A stretch of 64,000 nucleotides of DNA from CAZLDI01 sp964558415 (GCA_964558415.1 CAZLDI010000013.1:34194-98193); one strand, 5' to 3'; shown: positions 53,421 to 61,531, numbered from the stretch's first letter. The notes: generated by a model not told the origin, from the letters alone. Program-made: numbers and translations.

Positions 53421-54293
53421 CTAGTCTGTGATTACGGTCGCCTCGCCGGCAGGCAGCGTTCGCTGCACGTATGCCGTCGCGCCGGGCGTCCGTCGTGCTC
53501 GCTCCGCGACGCCCCTGGCTTCCCGTTCCCCTCCCATGACCGCGAAGATTGCTGGCCCAGCGCCGGCAAGGTGAACAGCTCGTGCGCCCGCTCCAAGCAG
53601 CTCCTTGCGATAGTCACTCAGCGCCGGGAACAGCTCCTCGGCCGCGCGCTCGAAGACGTTGCAGATGTCACTGCCGCCTGCGCGGCGGTCGGTCTTCAGC
53701 CTCTCAACATAGTTCGTCGTTCGCCCCCCATCACTGAAGTCATCCGGGCTGAGCGCCGCGAAAACACGCTTCGTCTTCTCGGGGATGGACAGTGCTGGGG
53801 CAAGGACAACGATCCATGTCTCAGGACTGTCTGGAAGCGCCGTAACGATCTCGCCGCGCCCTTCGACGAGCGCTGTCCCACCTGTCAGAAAGAACGGCAC
53901 GTCTGACCCGACCCGCGCGCCGATGTCGGCGAGCTCGCCTTCTCGCAGCCCGCAGCCCCAGAGACGGTTCAGGCAGCGCAGCGCGGTCGCGGCGTCCGAG
54001 CTGCCGCCGCCCAGACCAGCCGCAACAGGTATGCGCTTCACCAGCCTGATCCGTGCGCCGCTGCCGGCTCCAGCGGCGGCCGCCAGCGCACGAGCGGCTC
54101 GCAGCACCAGGTCGTCTTCGCTGACCTCGTTCGGCCCGGGCACCTCAAGGCTCAGCTCGGAATCCAGTGCCACCGTCAACTCGTCGCACAGGTCTATCGT
54201 TTGCATTATCGAGCGGATCTCGTGATAGCCGTCGCCCCGCCGCCCCAGGACCTCCAGCGTCCAGTTGATCTTCGCCGGCGCCTGCGCGCGCAT
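53421..54293 (-). CDS. ispE: 4-diphosphocytidyl-2-C-methyl-D-erythritol kinase IspE
   Basis: 290 residues from the ATG at 54293, which overlaps the rsmA stop (ATGA); a GTG 18 bases earlier is not needed. GHMP kinase motifs: AQAPAKINWTLEV, DGYHEI, the ATP loop PVAAGLGGGSSDAA and the late HLAGAGPAIFAV. Third kinase step of the methylerythritol-phosphate route to isoprenoids. The linkage with rsmA and a G5/3D protein recalls the yabE-ksgA-ispE order of Bacillus. Confidence 0.96.
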   Translation of the reverse strand: MRAQAPAKINWTLEVLGRRGDGYHEIRSIMQTIDLCDELTVALDSELSLEVPGPNEVSEDDLVLRAARALAAAAGAGSGARIRLVKRIPVAAGLGGGSSDAATALRCLNRLWGCGLREGELADIGARVGSDVPFFLTGGTALVEGRGEIVTALPDSPETWIVVLAPALSIPEKTKRVFAALSPDDFSDGGRTTNYVERLKTDRRAGGSDICNVFERAAEELFPALSDYRKELLGAGARAVHLAGAGPAIFAVMGGEREARGVAERARRTPGATAYVQRTLPAGEATVITD

Positions 54294-55123
54294 CAGGCTG
54301 TCTTCCGGCAAGCACGCTGGGCGAAGTAGAGATCGCGCCAGTTCATCAGCGATAGCGCCCCGGGCCGCAGGCGGGCGTCTAGGCCGGCGCCGGAGATTAT
54401 CGCCGCAGCTTCACCGGTGCTGATGCGAAGCCCTACCGCCAGCGAATTGCGGAGCTGTTTGCGCGGCGCCGCGAATCCTGCTCGGACAACCTCCAGGAAC
54501 GCCTCGTGGTCGTCGACTTCAACCTCTCGCGGTTGCCGCAGGTCCAGACGCAGGACTGCCGAGTTTACCTTCGGCGGTGGCTGAAAGGCTCTCGGCGGGA
54601 CCTGGAAGAGGACCTTCGCCGTCGCCACGAATTGAGTCTCGACGCTCAGATAGGACATCGATCCGATCGTCGCCGCCATCCGCTCCGCCACCTCCGCCTG
54701 GAGGGTGACCAGCATCCAGCTCGGCGGAACCTTCGCGTAGAGGAAGTGCCGGACGATCGCCGTACCTGCGAAATAAGGGAGGTTGCCCACAACAGCGTAG
54801 GGCATCCGTCCGCCGCCGCGCGCCAGGATCTCCTCGGCGGTGAGGGCAAGAATGTCCTCATGCACCACGACTACCGAAGGGCTGTTCGCGAAGCGGTGGG
54901 CCAGCGCCTCCGCTAGCCGGTCGTCGATCTCGACTGCTATCAACTTCTGCACCCCTTGAGCGAGACGGGTAGTCAGAAGCCCGGTACCGGCCCCGGCTTC
55001 GATCAGTGTATCGCCGGATCCCAGAGATGCGGTCGCCCTCCTCGCGATCCGCCGCAGGACGGCGCTGTCCTTCAGCCAATGCTGGCCCAGTGCCTTGCGC
55101 GGACGGGGTGGGTGGGCGCTCAT
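54293..55123 (-). CDS. rsmA: 16S rRNA dimethyladenosine transferase RsmA/KsgA
   Basis: 276 residues from the ATG at 55123 (a GTG at 55126 is directly in front). N-terminal KALGQHWLKD, SAM-binding loop IEAGAGTGLLT, the acidic ligand VEIDDRL and the catalytic NLPYFAG. Dimethylates two adjacent adenines near the 3' end of 16S rRNA. Translationally coupled to ispE. Confidence 0.96.
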   Translation of the reverse strand: MSAHPPRPRKALGQHWLKDSAVLRRIARRATASLGSGDTLIEAGAGTGLLTTRLAQGVQKLIAVEIDDRLAEALAHRFANSPSVVVVHEDILALTAEEILARGGGRMPYAVVGNLPYFAGTAIVRHFLYAKVPPSWMLVTLQAEVAERMAATIGSMSYLSVETQFVATAKVLFQVPPRAFQPPPKVNSAVLRLDLRQPREVEVDDHEAFLEVVRAGFAAPRKQLRNSLAVGLRISTGEAAAIISGAGLDARLRPGALSLMNWRDLYFAQRACRKTA

Positions 55124-55165
55124 CACGCGCCGATGATACTTCCCTCCGCTAGGGAGCGGTAGGGA

Positions 55166-56515
55166 CTAGGGCAATATGCAGATGTCGATCCAGCGTGTCC
55201 GCCAGTCCTTCAGGTCGTCCGCGCCGTACCCCAGGTCTATCATGTTGCCCCTGATTCCGCCACCGGTGTCCGCGGCAACGCCGTAGCCGTAGCCCGGGAT
55301 ATACATCCTGGTGCCCAGCGGAATGACCCGCGGGTCCACCGCCACGATCCCCTTGTAAACTCCCGTGCCGGTGGCGGTCGTGCTGCCGCCCGCGCTTGCC
55401 GCGGAATACCACGTGGCGTACACGTTTAGAGTGCTCGCACAAGCCAGTTCCCCCGTGGGGGCAGTGACCGCTGGCGCCCGCACCACGGGCCGGACGTACG
55501 TCCCGATTGCGATCACTTCGTCCGTTGGCGCTGTCGATGTCTCGGCGATAACGCTGCGGCTCACTTCATCCCCGTCAACCACTCGCACAAGGTATTCGCG
55601 CCGGACACTTCCGTTTGAGCCAGCCTGCACCAGCAACCGCCGGCCCTCATCGACCTCGGTGTCGTAGTGAAAGATCGTGTCGAACTCCAGCGGCTCCTCC
55701 ACAACCTCCGTCACGTCGCGGACCGTCGTCAGGCTGACGCTCATCCCACCGCGGACGCGTTCCCCTGCGCCCGGGATGACCCTGTCCATCGGCTCCAGCT
55801 TGATGCCCGCCTCGGCCAGCATGTCGCCGACCGTGTCACCGTGCGTATAAATCAGCGTGTCAGCGCCCGCCATTATCAACCGGGCGCTGACAGCGTGCCG
55901 CACGTAGATATGCGTCCCCGCCTGCAGCGGCGTGTCGATCGCTGGCAAAACGCGGTCGCGCCCCGTCAGTACGATGCCGAGCCCTCCGAGCGCTTCTCCT
56001 ACCGTGGTCTGAGAGGAGCGATGTACCGCCGCGAAGCCCTGCTCGTGCAGCGTGAACGCCACCTCCGGCTGCTGTGGCATGATCAGCGTCGCTACAGCTG
56101 GTCCGCTTGGGAATACCCCACCCGCGGCGACGCGCGCGGCGGCCTCTAACAGCGGTGCCGGTATCAAGCGCTCACGAACCCACGTCTCAACGGGTGCTGC
56201 CTCGGTTTCCGGTGTGCCGCTGCCGCCCACCGATGAGGGAGCTAATGCCACAGAAATAATCTCGGCGTGGTCGCGCAGGGCCGCCGCAAGCCCGGATGCC
56301 GCGCCGGACATCTCCGGCTGGACGGCACCTTCGTTCGAGGAGTGAGAACGGGAGATTGGGATCAGGAGAGAAACGAGGGCGGAAGCTCCGAGAGCCAGCC
56401 CCAGGGCGAGGTGAAGGCGCGTGCTCCTTCCGATCGGTATTGCCGGGAACAACCGCCGGTCTGCTTGCGGCGCTGGTATACCCCCCAGGCGCCCCACTGC
56501 ATATGGCTGTAGCAA
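55166..56515 (-). CDS. Exported DUF348-G5-3D protein (YabE-like cell-wall protein)
   Basis: About 449 residues. After a basic N-terminus a single hydrophobic helix (LHLALGLALGASALVSLLIPI) leads outside. Two DUF348-type repeats follow (FTLHEQGFAAVHRSSQTTVGEAL and VSARLIMAGADTLIYTHGDTV, each shown here by its first part), then a G5 domain (EEPLEFDTIFHYDTEVDEG) and a C-terminal 3D domain with the three conserved aspartates: AVDPRVIPLG, GVAADTGGGI and MIDLGYG. Similar proteins cut or remodel peptidoglycan like lytic transglycosylases and sit next to rsmA in Firmicutes. The start is uncertain (TTG 56515 or GTG 56497). Confidence 0.9.
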   Translation of the reverse strand: MLQPYAVGRLGGIPAPQADRRLFPAIPIGRSTRLHLALGLALGASALVSLLIPISRSHSSNEGAVQPEMSGAASGLAAALRDHAEIISVALAPSSVGGSGTPETEAAPVETWVRERLIPAPLLEAAARVAAGGVFPSGPAVATLIMPQQPEVAFTLHEQGFAAVHRSSQTTVGEALGGLGIVLTGRDRVLPAIDTPLQAGTHIYVRHAVSARLIMAGADTLIYTHGDTVGDMLAEAGIKLEPMDRVIPGAGERVRGGMSVSLTTVRDVTEVVEEPLEFDTIFHYDTEVDEGRRLLVQAGSNGSVRREYLVRVVDGDEVSRSVIAETSTAPTDEVIAIGTYVRPVVRAPAVTAPTGELACASTLNVYATWYSAASAGGSTTATGTGVYKGIVAVDPRVIPLGTRMYIPGYGYGVAADTGGGIRGNMIDLGYGADDLKDWRTRWIDICILP

Positions 56516-56567
56516 ATTCCTGTCCAGTTTGGGGCTCGCGCGGGACCGAGCCTCATACCGCTATTCC

Positions 56568-56836
56568 GGTCGTGCACCCGCTGTCGACCCGGGCCACAGG
56601 CTTTCCCAGAAGCAAGCGGCTCCTGTCCGGTTTGCCTGCGGCACCCGAGACTAACCGCTTACCGCTGCTCCCTTCCGGGCCTGACGGGGTTCACAGCGTC
56701 TCGCCGCGCAGGGCCAGACTATCAACGCTACCTGCCAAGGGCAGTCCCTGCGGTACCAAGACCTCGAGCGGGAGTTCAACCCCGCTATAGCGGATTGCGG
56801 GTACAGGGCACCGCTAGCTCCCCGTCTAGCACGACC
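56568..56836 (-). ncRNA. ffs: Signal recognition particle RNA, large type with Alu domain
   Basis: On the minus strand the 5' part reads GTGCTAGACGGGGAGCTAGC then GGTGCCCTGTACCCGCAATC, matching the Alu region of the Bacillus scRNA. The Ffh-binding helix 8 is clear as CGTCAGGCCCGGAAGGGAGC then AGCGG. The first eight bases GGTCGTGC (56836 down) pair exactly with GCACGACC at the 3' end (56568-56575), which sets the approximate ends. Length about 269 nt. It acts with Ffh and FtsY in membrane protein targeting. Confidence 0.93.
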
Positions 56837-56843
56837 GTCCGCC

Positions 56844-56874
56844 ATCCTACCATAACCCGCGATGACCGTGTCAA
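56844..56874 (-). promoter_or_regulatory. Promoter of the SRP RNA gene
   Basis: Minus strand TTGACA at 56874-56869 and TAGGAT at 56849-56844, 19 bases apart, with the predicted RNA start seven bases after the -10 box. Between this promoter and galU (56875-57187) I see no gene or further signal, only low-complexity C-rich sequence. Confidence 0.75.
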
Positions 56875-57187
56875 GCTGCATTTGCGCCCGCTGAAAACGG
56901 GATGTGGCAGAACATAGCACTTATCCGCCGCCCGCCTATGGCGCCGCGTGACCATTGCCGCCCTACAGCCCCCGACAATGCCTCCAGCTACGACACGTCG
57001 GTGGCAACTCGTGACAATTTTCACGCACCTCGTTGCTCGCATCCCCCGCCCTGGTCCTCCCGAGGCCTCACCCTGCAGCAGCCGCCGCCCAAACTCCGAT
57101 CAGCGAAATTGCCTTCCCTTGAACCCTCCTTCCGCCGCACGCTACACTACCGCCAAGCGGTCACCACGGAAGGAGCGCCCATTCCCA

Positions 57188-58051
57188 ATGAAAGTCCGCA
57201 AAGCCGTCATCCTCGCCGCCGGCTACGGCACCCGCTTCCTCCCCGCCACCAAGGCTGTCCCCAAGGAGATGCTCCCCATCGTCGACCGCCCCGTCATCCA
57301 GTACATCGTCGACGAAGCCCTCGCCGCCGGCATCGACCAGATCATCATGGTCACCAGCCCCTCCAAACGCGCCATCGAAGACTACTTCGCCCGCGACTTC
57401 GAGCTCGAGCATGCGCTTGAGGCGAGTGGCAAACACGCCCTCCTGGCCGCCGTCAGGAAGCCCGCCGAAGTGCGCATCGCCTTCGTCCACCAGAAGGAGC
57501 GCCGCGGCAACGGCCACGCCGTCTCCATCACGCGCAGCCTCGTCGGCGAAGAGCCGTTCGCCGTCTTCTTCCCGGACGACGTCATCTTCCACGATGTACC
57601 CGCCATCGGCCAGCTCATGGCCGTCCACCAAAGGTTCGGCCAGACCGTCCTCGCCGTCCAGCAAATTCCCGGTGAAGACATCACTCGCTACGGCGTCATT
57701 GATCGCCGCCAGATCGAGCCGCGACTCCACGAAGTCCGCGGCGTCGTGGAAAAACCCGCGCTCAAGGACGCGCCGTCAGACCTCGCAACCGTCGGCCGTT
57801 TCATCGTCACGCCGGAGATCTTTGACATCCTCGAGCACACTCCTCCGGGACGCTCCGGCGAGATCTGGCTCATGGACGCCTTCGACACCCTGTTGCGCAG
57901 CCAACCGGTCTACGCCTATCAATACGAAGGTGAGCGCTTCGACTGTGGCCAGCCCGCCGGCCTGATCGCCGCCTCCGCCTACCTCGCCCTCCAGCGAGAA
58001 GATCTCGCCGCTGACCTTCACGCCTACCTCCGCTCTCTCCTTGCCGATTGA
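57188..58051 (+). CDS. galU: UTP--glucose-1-phosphate uridylyltransferase
   Basis: 287 residues from the ATG at 57188; a longer frame back to 56948 adds 80 low-complexity residues and is rejected. The nucleotidyltransferase signature is VILAAGYGTRFLPATKAVPKEML, seen as the GYGTRFLP loop followed by the K-A-V-P-K-E-M motif; VVEKP and EGERFDCGQPAGL are also typical. Makes UDP-glucose for glycolipids and surface polysaccharides. GGAAGGAG lies about 14 bases before the start. Confidence 0.95.
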   Translation: MKVRKAVILAAGYGTRFLPATKAVPKEMLPIVDRPVIQYIVDEALAAGIDQIIMVTSPSKRAIEDYFARDFELEHALEASGKHALLAAVRKPAEVRIAFVHQKERRGNGHAVSITRSLVGEEPFAVFFPDDVIFHDVPAIGQLMAVHQRFGQTVLAVQQIPGEDITRYGVIDRRQIEPRLHEVRGVVEKPALKDAPSDLATVGRFIVTPEIFDILEHTPPGRSGEIWLMDAFDTLLRSQPVYAYQYEGERFDCGQPAGLIAASAYLALQREDLAADLHAYLRSLLAD

Positions 58052-58098
58052 CCGCCCGCAACCGCTCGGCGGATCGAGCGTCACACCGCCGCCGTTAA

Positions 58099-58578
58099 CT
58101 ACGCTCCGCTTTCCTCGCCCTCTTCCTGCTCCGGCTCGTCACCCAGGATCTCCTCTCGCAGGATCTCCTCACCCCGCCGCCGCCGCCGCTCCCCTGCCTC
58201 GCGTAGCATATCGATGATATCCGCCAGCCCCTCCATCTCGTCCGCCAGCTCCGGGAAGTCCGCCAGCGCATCGTCCAACTTCACCTTGCCGGAGATCACG
58301 TCCTCCAGGTCCGCCCCGCCCCTCGGCGGCTCGTCCTCCGCCTCCACCTTCGCGACTTCCTCACTCGGTGGCGTCTCTTCCGGCCCTGCCTCGGCCGGCG
58401 CAGGCCGCTCCGTCTCCACCCCGCCGTCCCACTCCTCCTCCGCACCCGCGCTGATCTCCTCCGTCGTGCGGATCGCCAGCAGCGCCGTCTTCAGCCACCT
58501 CTGCGCGCCCACCGACAGCGACGCCACTCGCCGCCCCAACTGCTCGTCGATCCGCTCGACCCCGCGCTCGCTTCTCAC
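58099..58578 (-). CDS. Hypothetical acidic protein
   Basis: About 159 residues if started at the GTG at 58578, just after AGGGGGTGC; an ATG at 58599 would place that ribosome binding site inside the gene. The first 45 residues are a basic/hydrophobic helix (RIDEQLGRRVASLSVGAQRWLKTALLAI, given by its start and its RWLKTALLAI end); the rest is rich in Glu, Pro and Arg and probably disordered, with a helical piece DDALADFPELADEMEGLADI. No known domain is recognised. Converges with galU. Confidence 0.6.
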   Translation of the reverse strand: MRSERGVERIDEQLGRRVASLSVGAQRWLKTALLAIRTTEEISAGAEEEWDGGVETERPAPAEAGPEETPPSEEVAKVEAEDEPPRGGADLEDVISGKVKLDDALADFPELADEMEGLADIIDMLREAGERRRRRGEEILREEILGDEPEQEEGEESGA

Positions 58579-58625
58579 CACGCACCCCCTTTGCGTCATA
58601 TTTTACGTCAACCCGCCCCATTCGT

Positions 58626-58655
58626 GTAGGGGCGCACCTGTGTGTGCGCCCCTAC
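58626..58655. repeat. Perfect palindromic repeat
   Basis: GTAGGGGCGCAC (58626-58637), loop CTGTGT, then its exact complement (58644-58655). The head GTAGGGGCG is shared with the arms of the two inverted-repeat elements near the transposase gene at 61 kb. Confidence 0.85.
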
Positions 58656-58749
58656 TTCGACCCGCTCGTCCTGCCTGCCCGCCTCAGGAGGGAGGCTCTC
58701 GTAGGACGAGCGGAGCACAGCCGTCCGAATCGCGAGTCGCGATAGCTCC

Positions 58750-58775
58750 CCCCTCTCCCGCGCACGGGAGAGGGG
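58750..58775. repeat. Palindromic repeat of the CCCTCTCCC type
   Basis: CCCCTCTCCCG (58750-58760) and CGGGAGAGGGG (58765-58775) with a four-base loop, followed by a GGTGAGGG motif. A related copy is at 63867-63889. A 15-bp palindrome ATCGCGAGTCGCGAT lies just before it (58729-58743). The whole gap 58600-58891 holds only such repeats. Confidence 0.75.
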
Positions 58776-58891
58776 CCGGGGGTGAGGGCACCCCCGTTCC
58801 GCCAAACAAACCCACCCCTCCGTGCCGTTCTGCGCGCCTCCGTGCCCTCTGTGGCCTAACCGCTAACAACTCGCCACTGTAACCTAGACCC

Positions 58892-60766
58892 ATGGACCAG
58901 TCCCACATCCGCAATTTCTGCATCATCGCCCACATCGATCACGGCAAGTCCACCCTCGCGGACCGGCTCCTCGAGTTTACCGGAACCATCCCGGCCCGCC
59001 AGATGGGCGAACAGATGCTCGACACCATGGACCTCGAACGAGAGCGCGGCATCACCATCAAGGCCGCCGCCGTCCGCATGGAGTACACGCCTGCCATAGC
59101 TGCGGGTTTCAACCCGCAGGATAGCGAGGCCTCCTACGAGCTCAACCTCATCGACACGCCCGGCCACGTCGACTTCACCTACGAGGTCTCCCGCGCGCTC
59201 GCGGCCTGTGAGGGCGCGCTCCTCGTCGTCGACGCGTCGCAGGGGATCGAGGCGCAGACTCTGGCCAACGTGTATATGGCGCTGGAGCAGGACCTCACGA
59301 TCATCCCCGTCGTCAATAAGATCGACCTGGTGTCGGCGGAACCGGAGCGCGTGGCGGACGAACTGTGCGAGGCGATCGGCTTCAAGCGGGAGGAGGTGCT
59401 GTTCGTCTCGGCGAAGGAGGGGACGGGGTGCGACGAGCTGCTGGCGGCGATCGTCGAGCGGGTGCCGGCGCCGTCGGGGGATGCGGAGGCGCCGCTGCGG
59501 GCGCTGATCTTCGACTCCAAGTACGACTCGTACAAGGGCGTCGTGGCGTATGTGCGCGTGATGGACGGGCAGGTGACCTCGCGCCACAAGCTGCGGCTGA
59601 TGTCGAACGGCCGCGTCGTCGAGCCGCTGGAGACGGGCGTCTTCCGGCCCGCGCTGACGGCGACCGACGGGCTGGGCGCGGGCGAGGTGGGCTACGTCGC
59701 GACTGGCCTGAAGACGGTGCGCGAGTGCCGCGTTGGCGACACGATCACGGACGACGCGAAGCCGGCGCCGGCTTCGCTGGCGGGCTACAAGCCGGCGAAG
59801 AGCATGGTCTTCGCGGGGCTCTACCCGGCGAACGCGGAGGACTTCGAGCTGCTGCGGGACGCCCTCGAGAAGCTGCAGCTCAACGACGCCGCGCTGAACT
59901 ACCAGCCGGAGTCGTCGATGGCGCTGGGGCCGGGCTTCCGCGCCGGATTCCTCGGCCTGCTGCACATGGACATCGTGCAGGAGCGGCTGGAGCGCGAGTA
60001 CGATCTCGACCTGCTGGCGACGGCGCCGTCGGTGGAGTACCACATCACCCTGACGGACGGCTCCGTGCTGGCGGTCGAATCGCCGGCCGACTTCCCGGAC
60101 CCCAGCAAGATCGCCGAGGTGGGCGAGCCCTGGATGAACGTCTCGATCGTCTCCCCGGACCGCTACATCGGCGCGATCATGGAGCTGGTGACCGGCCGCC
60201 GCGGCGACTTCGTGAAGATGGACTACCTGGAGCACGCCCTGCGAGAGCCTCAGGGTGAGCGGGGGGATGCGAGCGGCGACCGCCGGGTGCTGCTGGAGTA
60301 CAAGATGCCGCTGTCCGAGATGCTGGTGGACTTCTACGACCAGCTCAAGTCGCGCACGCAGGGCTACGGGAGCATGGACTACAGCTTCTCCCACTACTCG
60401 CCGGAAAAGCTGGTGAAGCTGGAGATCATGCTGAACGGCGTGCCGGTGGACGCCCTGAGCGCCCTGGTGCACTCGGACCACGCGCAGCAGCTTGGCCGCG
60501 CGCTGGTGGAGAAGCTGCGCTCGCTGATCCCGCGGCAGATGTTCGAGGTGCCGGTGCAGGCGGCGATCGGCGGGCGGATCATCGCCCGGGAGACGATCCG
60601 GGCGATGCGCAAGAACGTGCTGGCGAAGTGCTACGGCGGCGACGTGACGCGCAAGCGGAAGCTGCTGGAGAAGCAGAAGGAGGGGAAGAAGCGGATGAAG
60701 CGCGTGGGCAACGTGGACATCCCGCAGGAGGCGTTCATGTCGCTGCTGCGCATCGGGAAGCCGTGA
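58892..60766 (+). CDS. lepA: Elongation factor 4 (LepA), with an in-frame palindromic insertion
   Basis: 624 residues from the ATG at 58892; no clear ribosome binding site. GTPase motifs: IIAHIDHGKST, RERGITIK, DTPGHVD, and NKIDL. The C-terminal LepA-specific part is present with the basic end KEGKKRMKRVGNVDIPQEAF. Between MEYTP and SYELNLIDTPGH there are about nine extra residues (AIAAGFNPQDSEA region, residues 68-82) compared with Escherichia coli LepA; these are encoded by a DNA palindrome (59100-59119). The frame is intact, so the protein is probably functional: it back-translocates or rescues stalled ribosomes under stress. From about base 59250 the third codon position turns from mainly C to mainly G. 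Confidence 0.97.
   Translation: MDQSHIRNFCIIAHIDHGKSTLADRLLEFTGTIPARQMGEQMLDTMDLERERGITIKAAAVRMEYTPAIAAGFNPQDSEASYELNLIDTPGHVDFTYEVSRALAACEGALLVVDASQGIEAQTLANVYMALEQDLTIIPVVNKIDLVSAEPERVADELCEAIGFKREEVLFVSAKEGTGCDELLAAIVERVPAPSGDAEAPLRALIFDSKYDSYKGVVAYVRVMDGQVTSRHKLRLMSNGRVVEPLETGVFRPALTATDGLGAGEVGYVATGLKTVRECRVGDTITDDAKPAPASLAGYKPAKSMVFAGLYPANAEDFELLRDALEKLQLNDAALNYQPESSMALGPGFRAGFLGLLHMDIVQERLEREYDLDLLATAPSVEYHITLTDGSVLAVESPADFPDPSKIAEVGEPWMNVSIVSPDRYIGAIMELVTGRRGDFVKMDYLEHALREPQGERGDASGDRRVLLEYKMPLSEMLVDFYDQLKSRTQGYGSMDYSFSHYSPEKLVKLEIMLNGVPVDALSALVHSDHAQQLGRALVEKLRSLIPRQMFEVPVQAAIGGRIIARETIRAMRKNVLAKCYGGDVTRKRKLLEKQKEGKKRMKRVGNVDIPQEAFMSLLRIGKP
59100..59119. repeat. Palindrome inserted within lepA
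   Basis: CTGCGGGTTTCAACCCGCAG, a perfect 9+9 bp inverted repeat with TC at the centre, inside the lepA frame. Flanking ATAGC on both sides (59096-59100, 59121-59125) looks like part of the same element or a target duplication. Confidence 0.8.
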
Positions 60767-60780
60767 GGAGCCATCCAGGT

Positions 60781-60880
60781 GTAGGGGCGGGTTTCACGGC
60801 TCACAGAACCTTCCCGCCGACCAAACGCTTTATGCGCTAGCCGGCTCGTTGGCGCCATCATCTCCGCAAACCCGCCCCTG
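60781..60880. repeat. REPIN-like inverted-repeat element overlapping the transposase 3' end
   Basis: GTAGGGGCGGGTTT at 60781-60794 and AAACCCGCCCCT at 60868-60879 form 12-bp arms about 100 bp apart. The right arm codes for part of the transposase C-terminus and the left arm lies just after its stop. Confidence 0.7.
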
Positions 60881-61531
60881 TGGCACCGCATCGATTTCCC
60901 CCGCCGGGTTCTCCGTGTCCTTCGCCCATTTCGCCGGATTGCTCACGATGTAACCCCGGATGCGCGCCAGGTCTTCCTCGCCCCGGATGACGTGCTCGTA
61001 ATAATTCCTCTGCCAGACCGGCGCGCCGGGTGTCCGGCGCAACGCGTTCACTCGGCGTGCCGAAAACGTCTTGAATGCCCGCACGACCTCTGGCAATCCA
61101 TGGCGCGTCTGGTGCGCGTGCCGCGTAGGGGCGGGTTTGCGACTCTCGCTGTCGTTCCGAACCATGTCGCGCGTCAGGTCACCTGGAGGCGGCACAGACG
61201 TCCGCGCTGAGAAACCCGCCCCTACCTCCGCATCCCCACCCAGAATCACGATTCCGTGCACATGGTTTGGCATCACCACGAACGCGTCCAGCCGGACGTG
61301 TCCATAATGCCTGGGCAGATCGCGCCACGAAGACTCGCATACCCTGCCCAGGCGGTTCGGCGCCATCACGCTGCCGGTGATCTCGCCGAACAAGCATTCT
61401 CGCCCCAGCGCGCAGATCGTGACGAAATACGCACCTGGCCGTGAGTAGTCGTACCCCCTCAGGCGAATCGACCGGCGGTGGCGCAGCTCCGCGTCGTACT
61501 TCACAACCCCGCATGGTAACCGCCTACCCAC
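60830..61531 (-). CDS. REP-associated tyrosine transposase (RAYT, Y1/HUH superfamily)
   Basis: 233 residues; GTG at 61531 is used but an internal GTG at 61504 is equally possible. Family motifs: RLRGYDYSRPGAYFVTI at the start, the HUH motif in FVVMPNHVHGIVIL and the tyrosine region in PVWQRNYYEHVIRGEEDLARIRGYI. Such single-copy transposases act on short palindromic REP sequences. The middle of this protein (about residues 103-136, from EVGAGFSA to SRKPAPTRHA) is encoded by a 101-bp inverted-repeat element lying in frame. The stop is inside a second such element. Mobile or domesticated; activity cannot be judged. Confidence 0.9.
   Translation of the reverse strand: MGRRLPCGVVKYDAELRHRRSIRLRGYDYSRPGAYFVTICALGRECLFGEITGSVMAPNRLGRVCESSWRDLPRHYGHVRLDAFVVMPNHVHGIVILGGDAEVGAGFSARTSVPPPGDLTRDMVRNDSESRKPAPTRHAHQTRHGLPEVVRAFKTFSARRVNALRRTPGAPVWQRNYYEHVIRGEEDLARIRGYIVSNPAKWAKDTENPAGEIDAVPQGRVCGDDGANEPASA
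61125..61225. repeat. REPIN-like element inside the transposase gene
   Basis: GTAGGGGCGGGTTT (61125-61138) and its exact complement AAACCCGCCCCTAC (61212-61225), 14-bp arms, total 101 bp, nearly the same length as the element at 60781-60880. It is translated through without a stop. Confidence 0.85.

Noticed and set aside
58856..60481. 541-codon minus-strand open frame opposite lepA
   Set aside because: The plus strand encodes an unmistakable LepA. The antisense product is an Arg/His/Val/Leu-rich shadow without domains.
60830..61531. Transposase as a pseudogene because of the inserted element
   Set aside because: The element keeps the reading frame, and both catalytic regions (HVH and Tyr) are intact.
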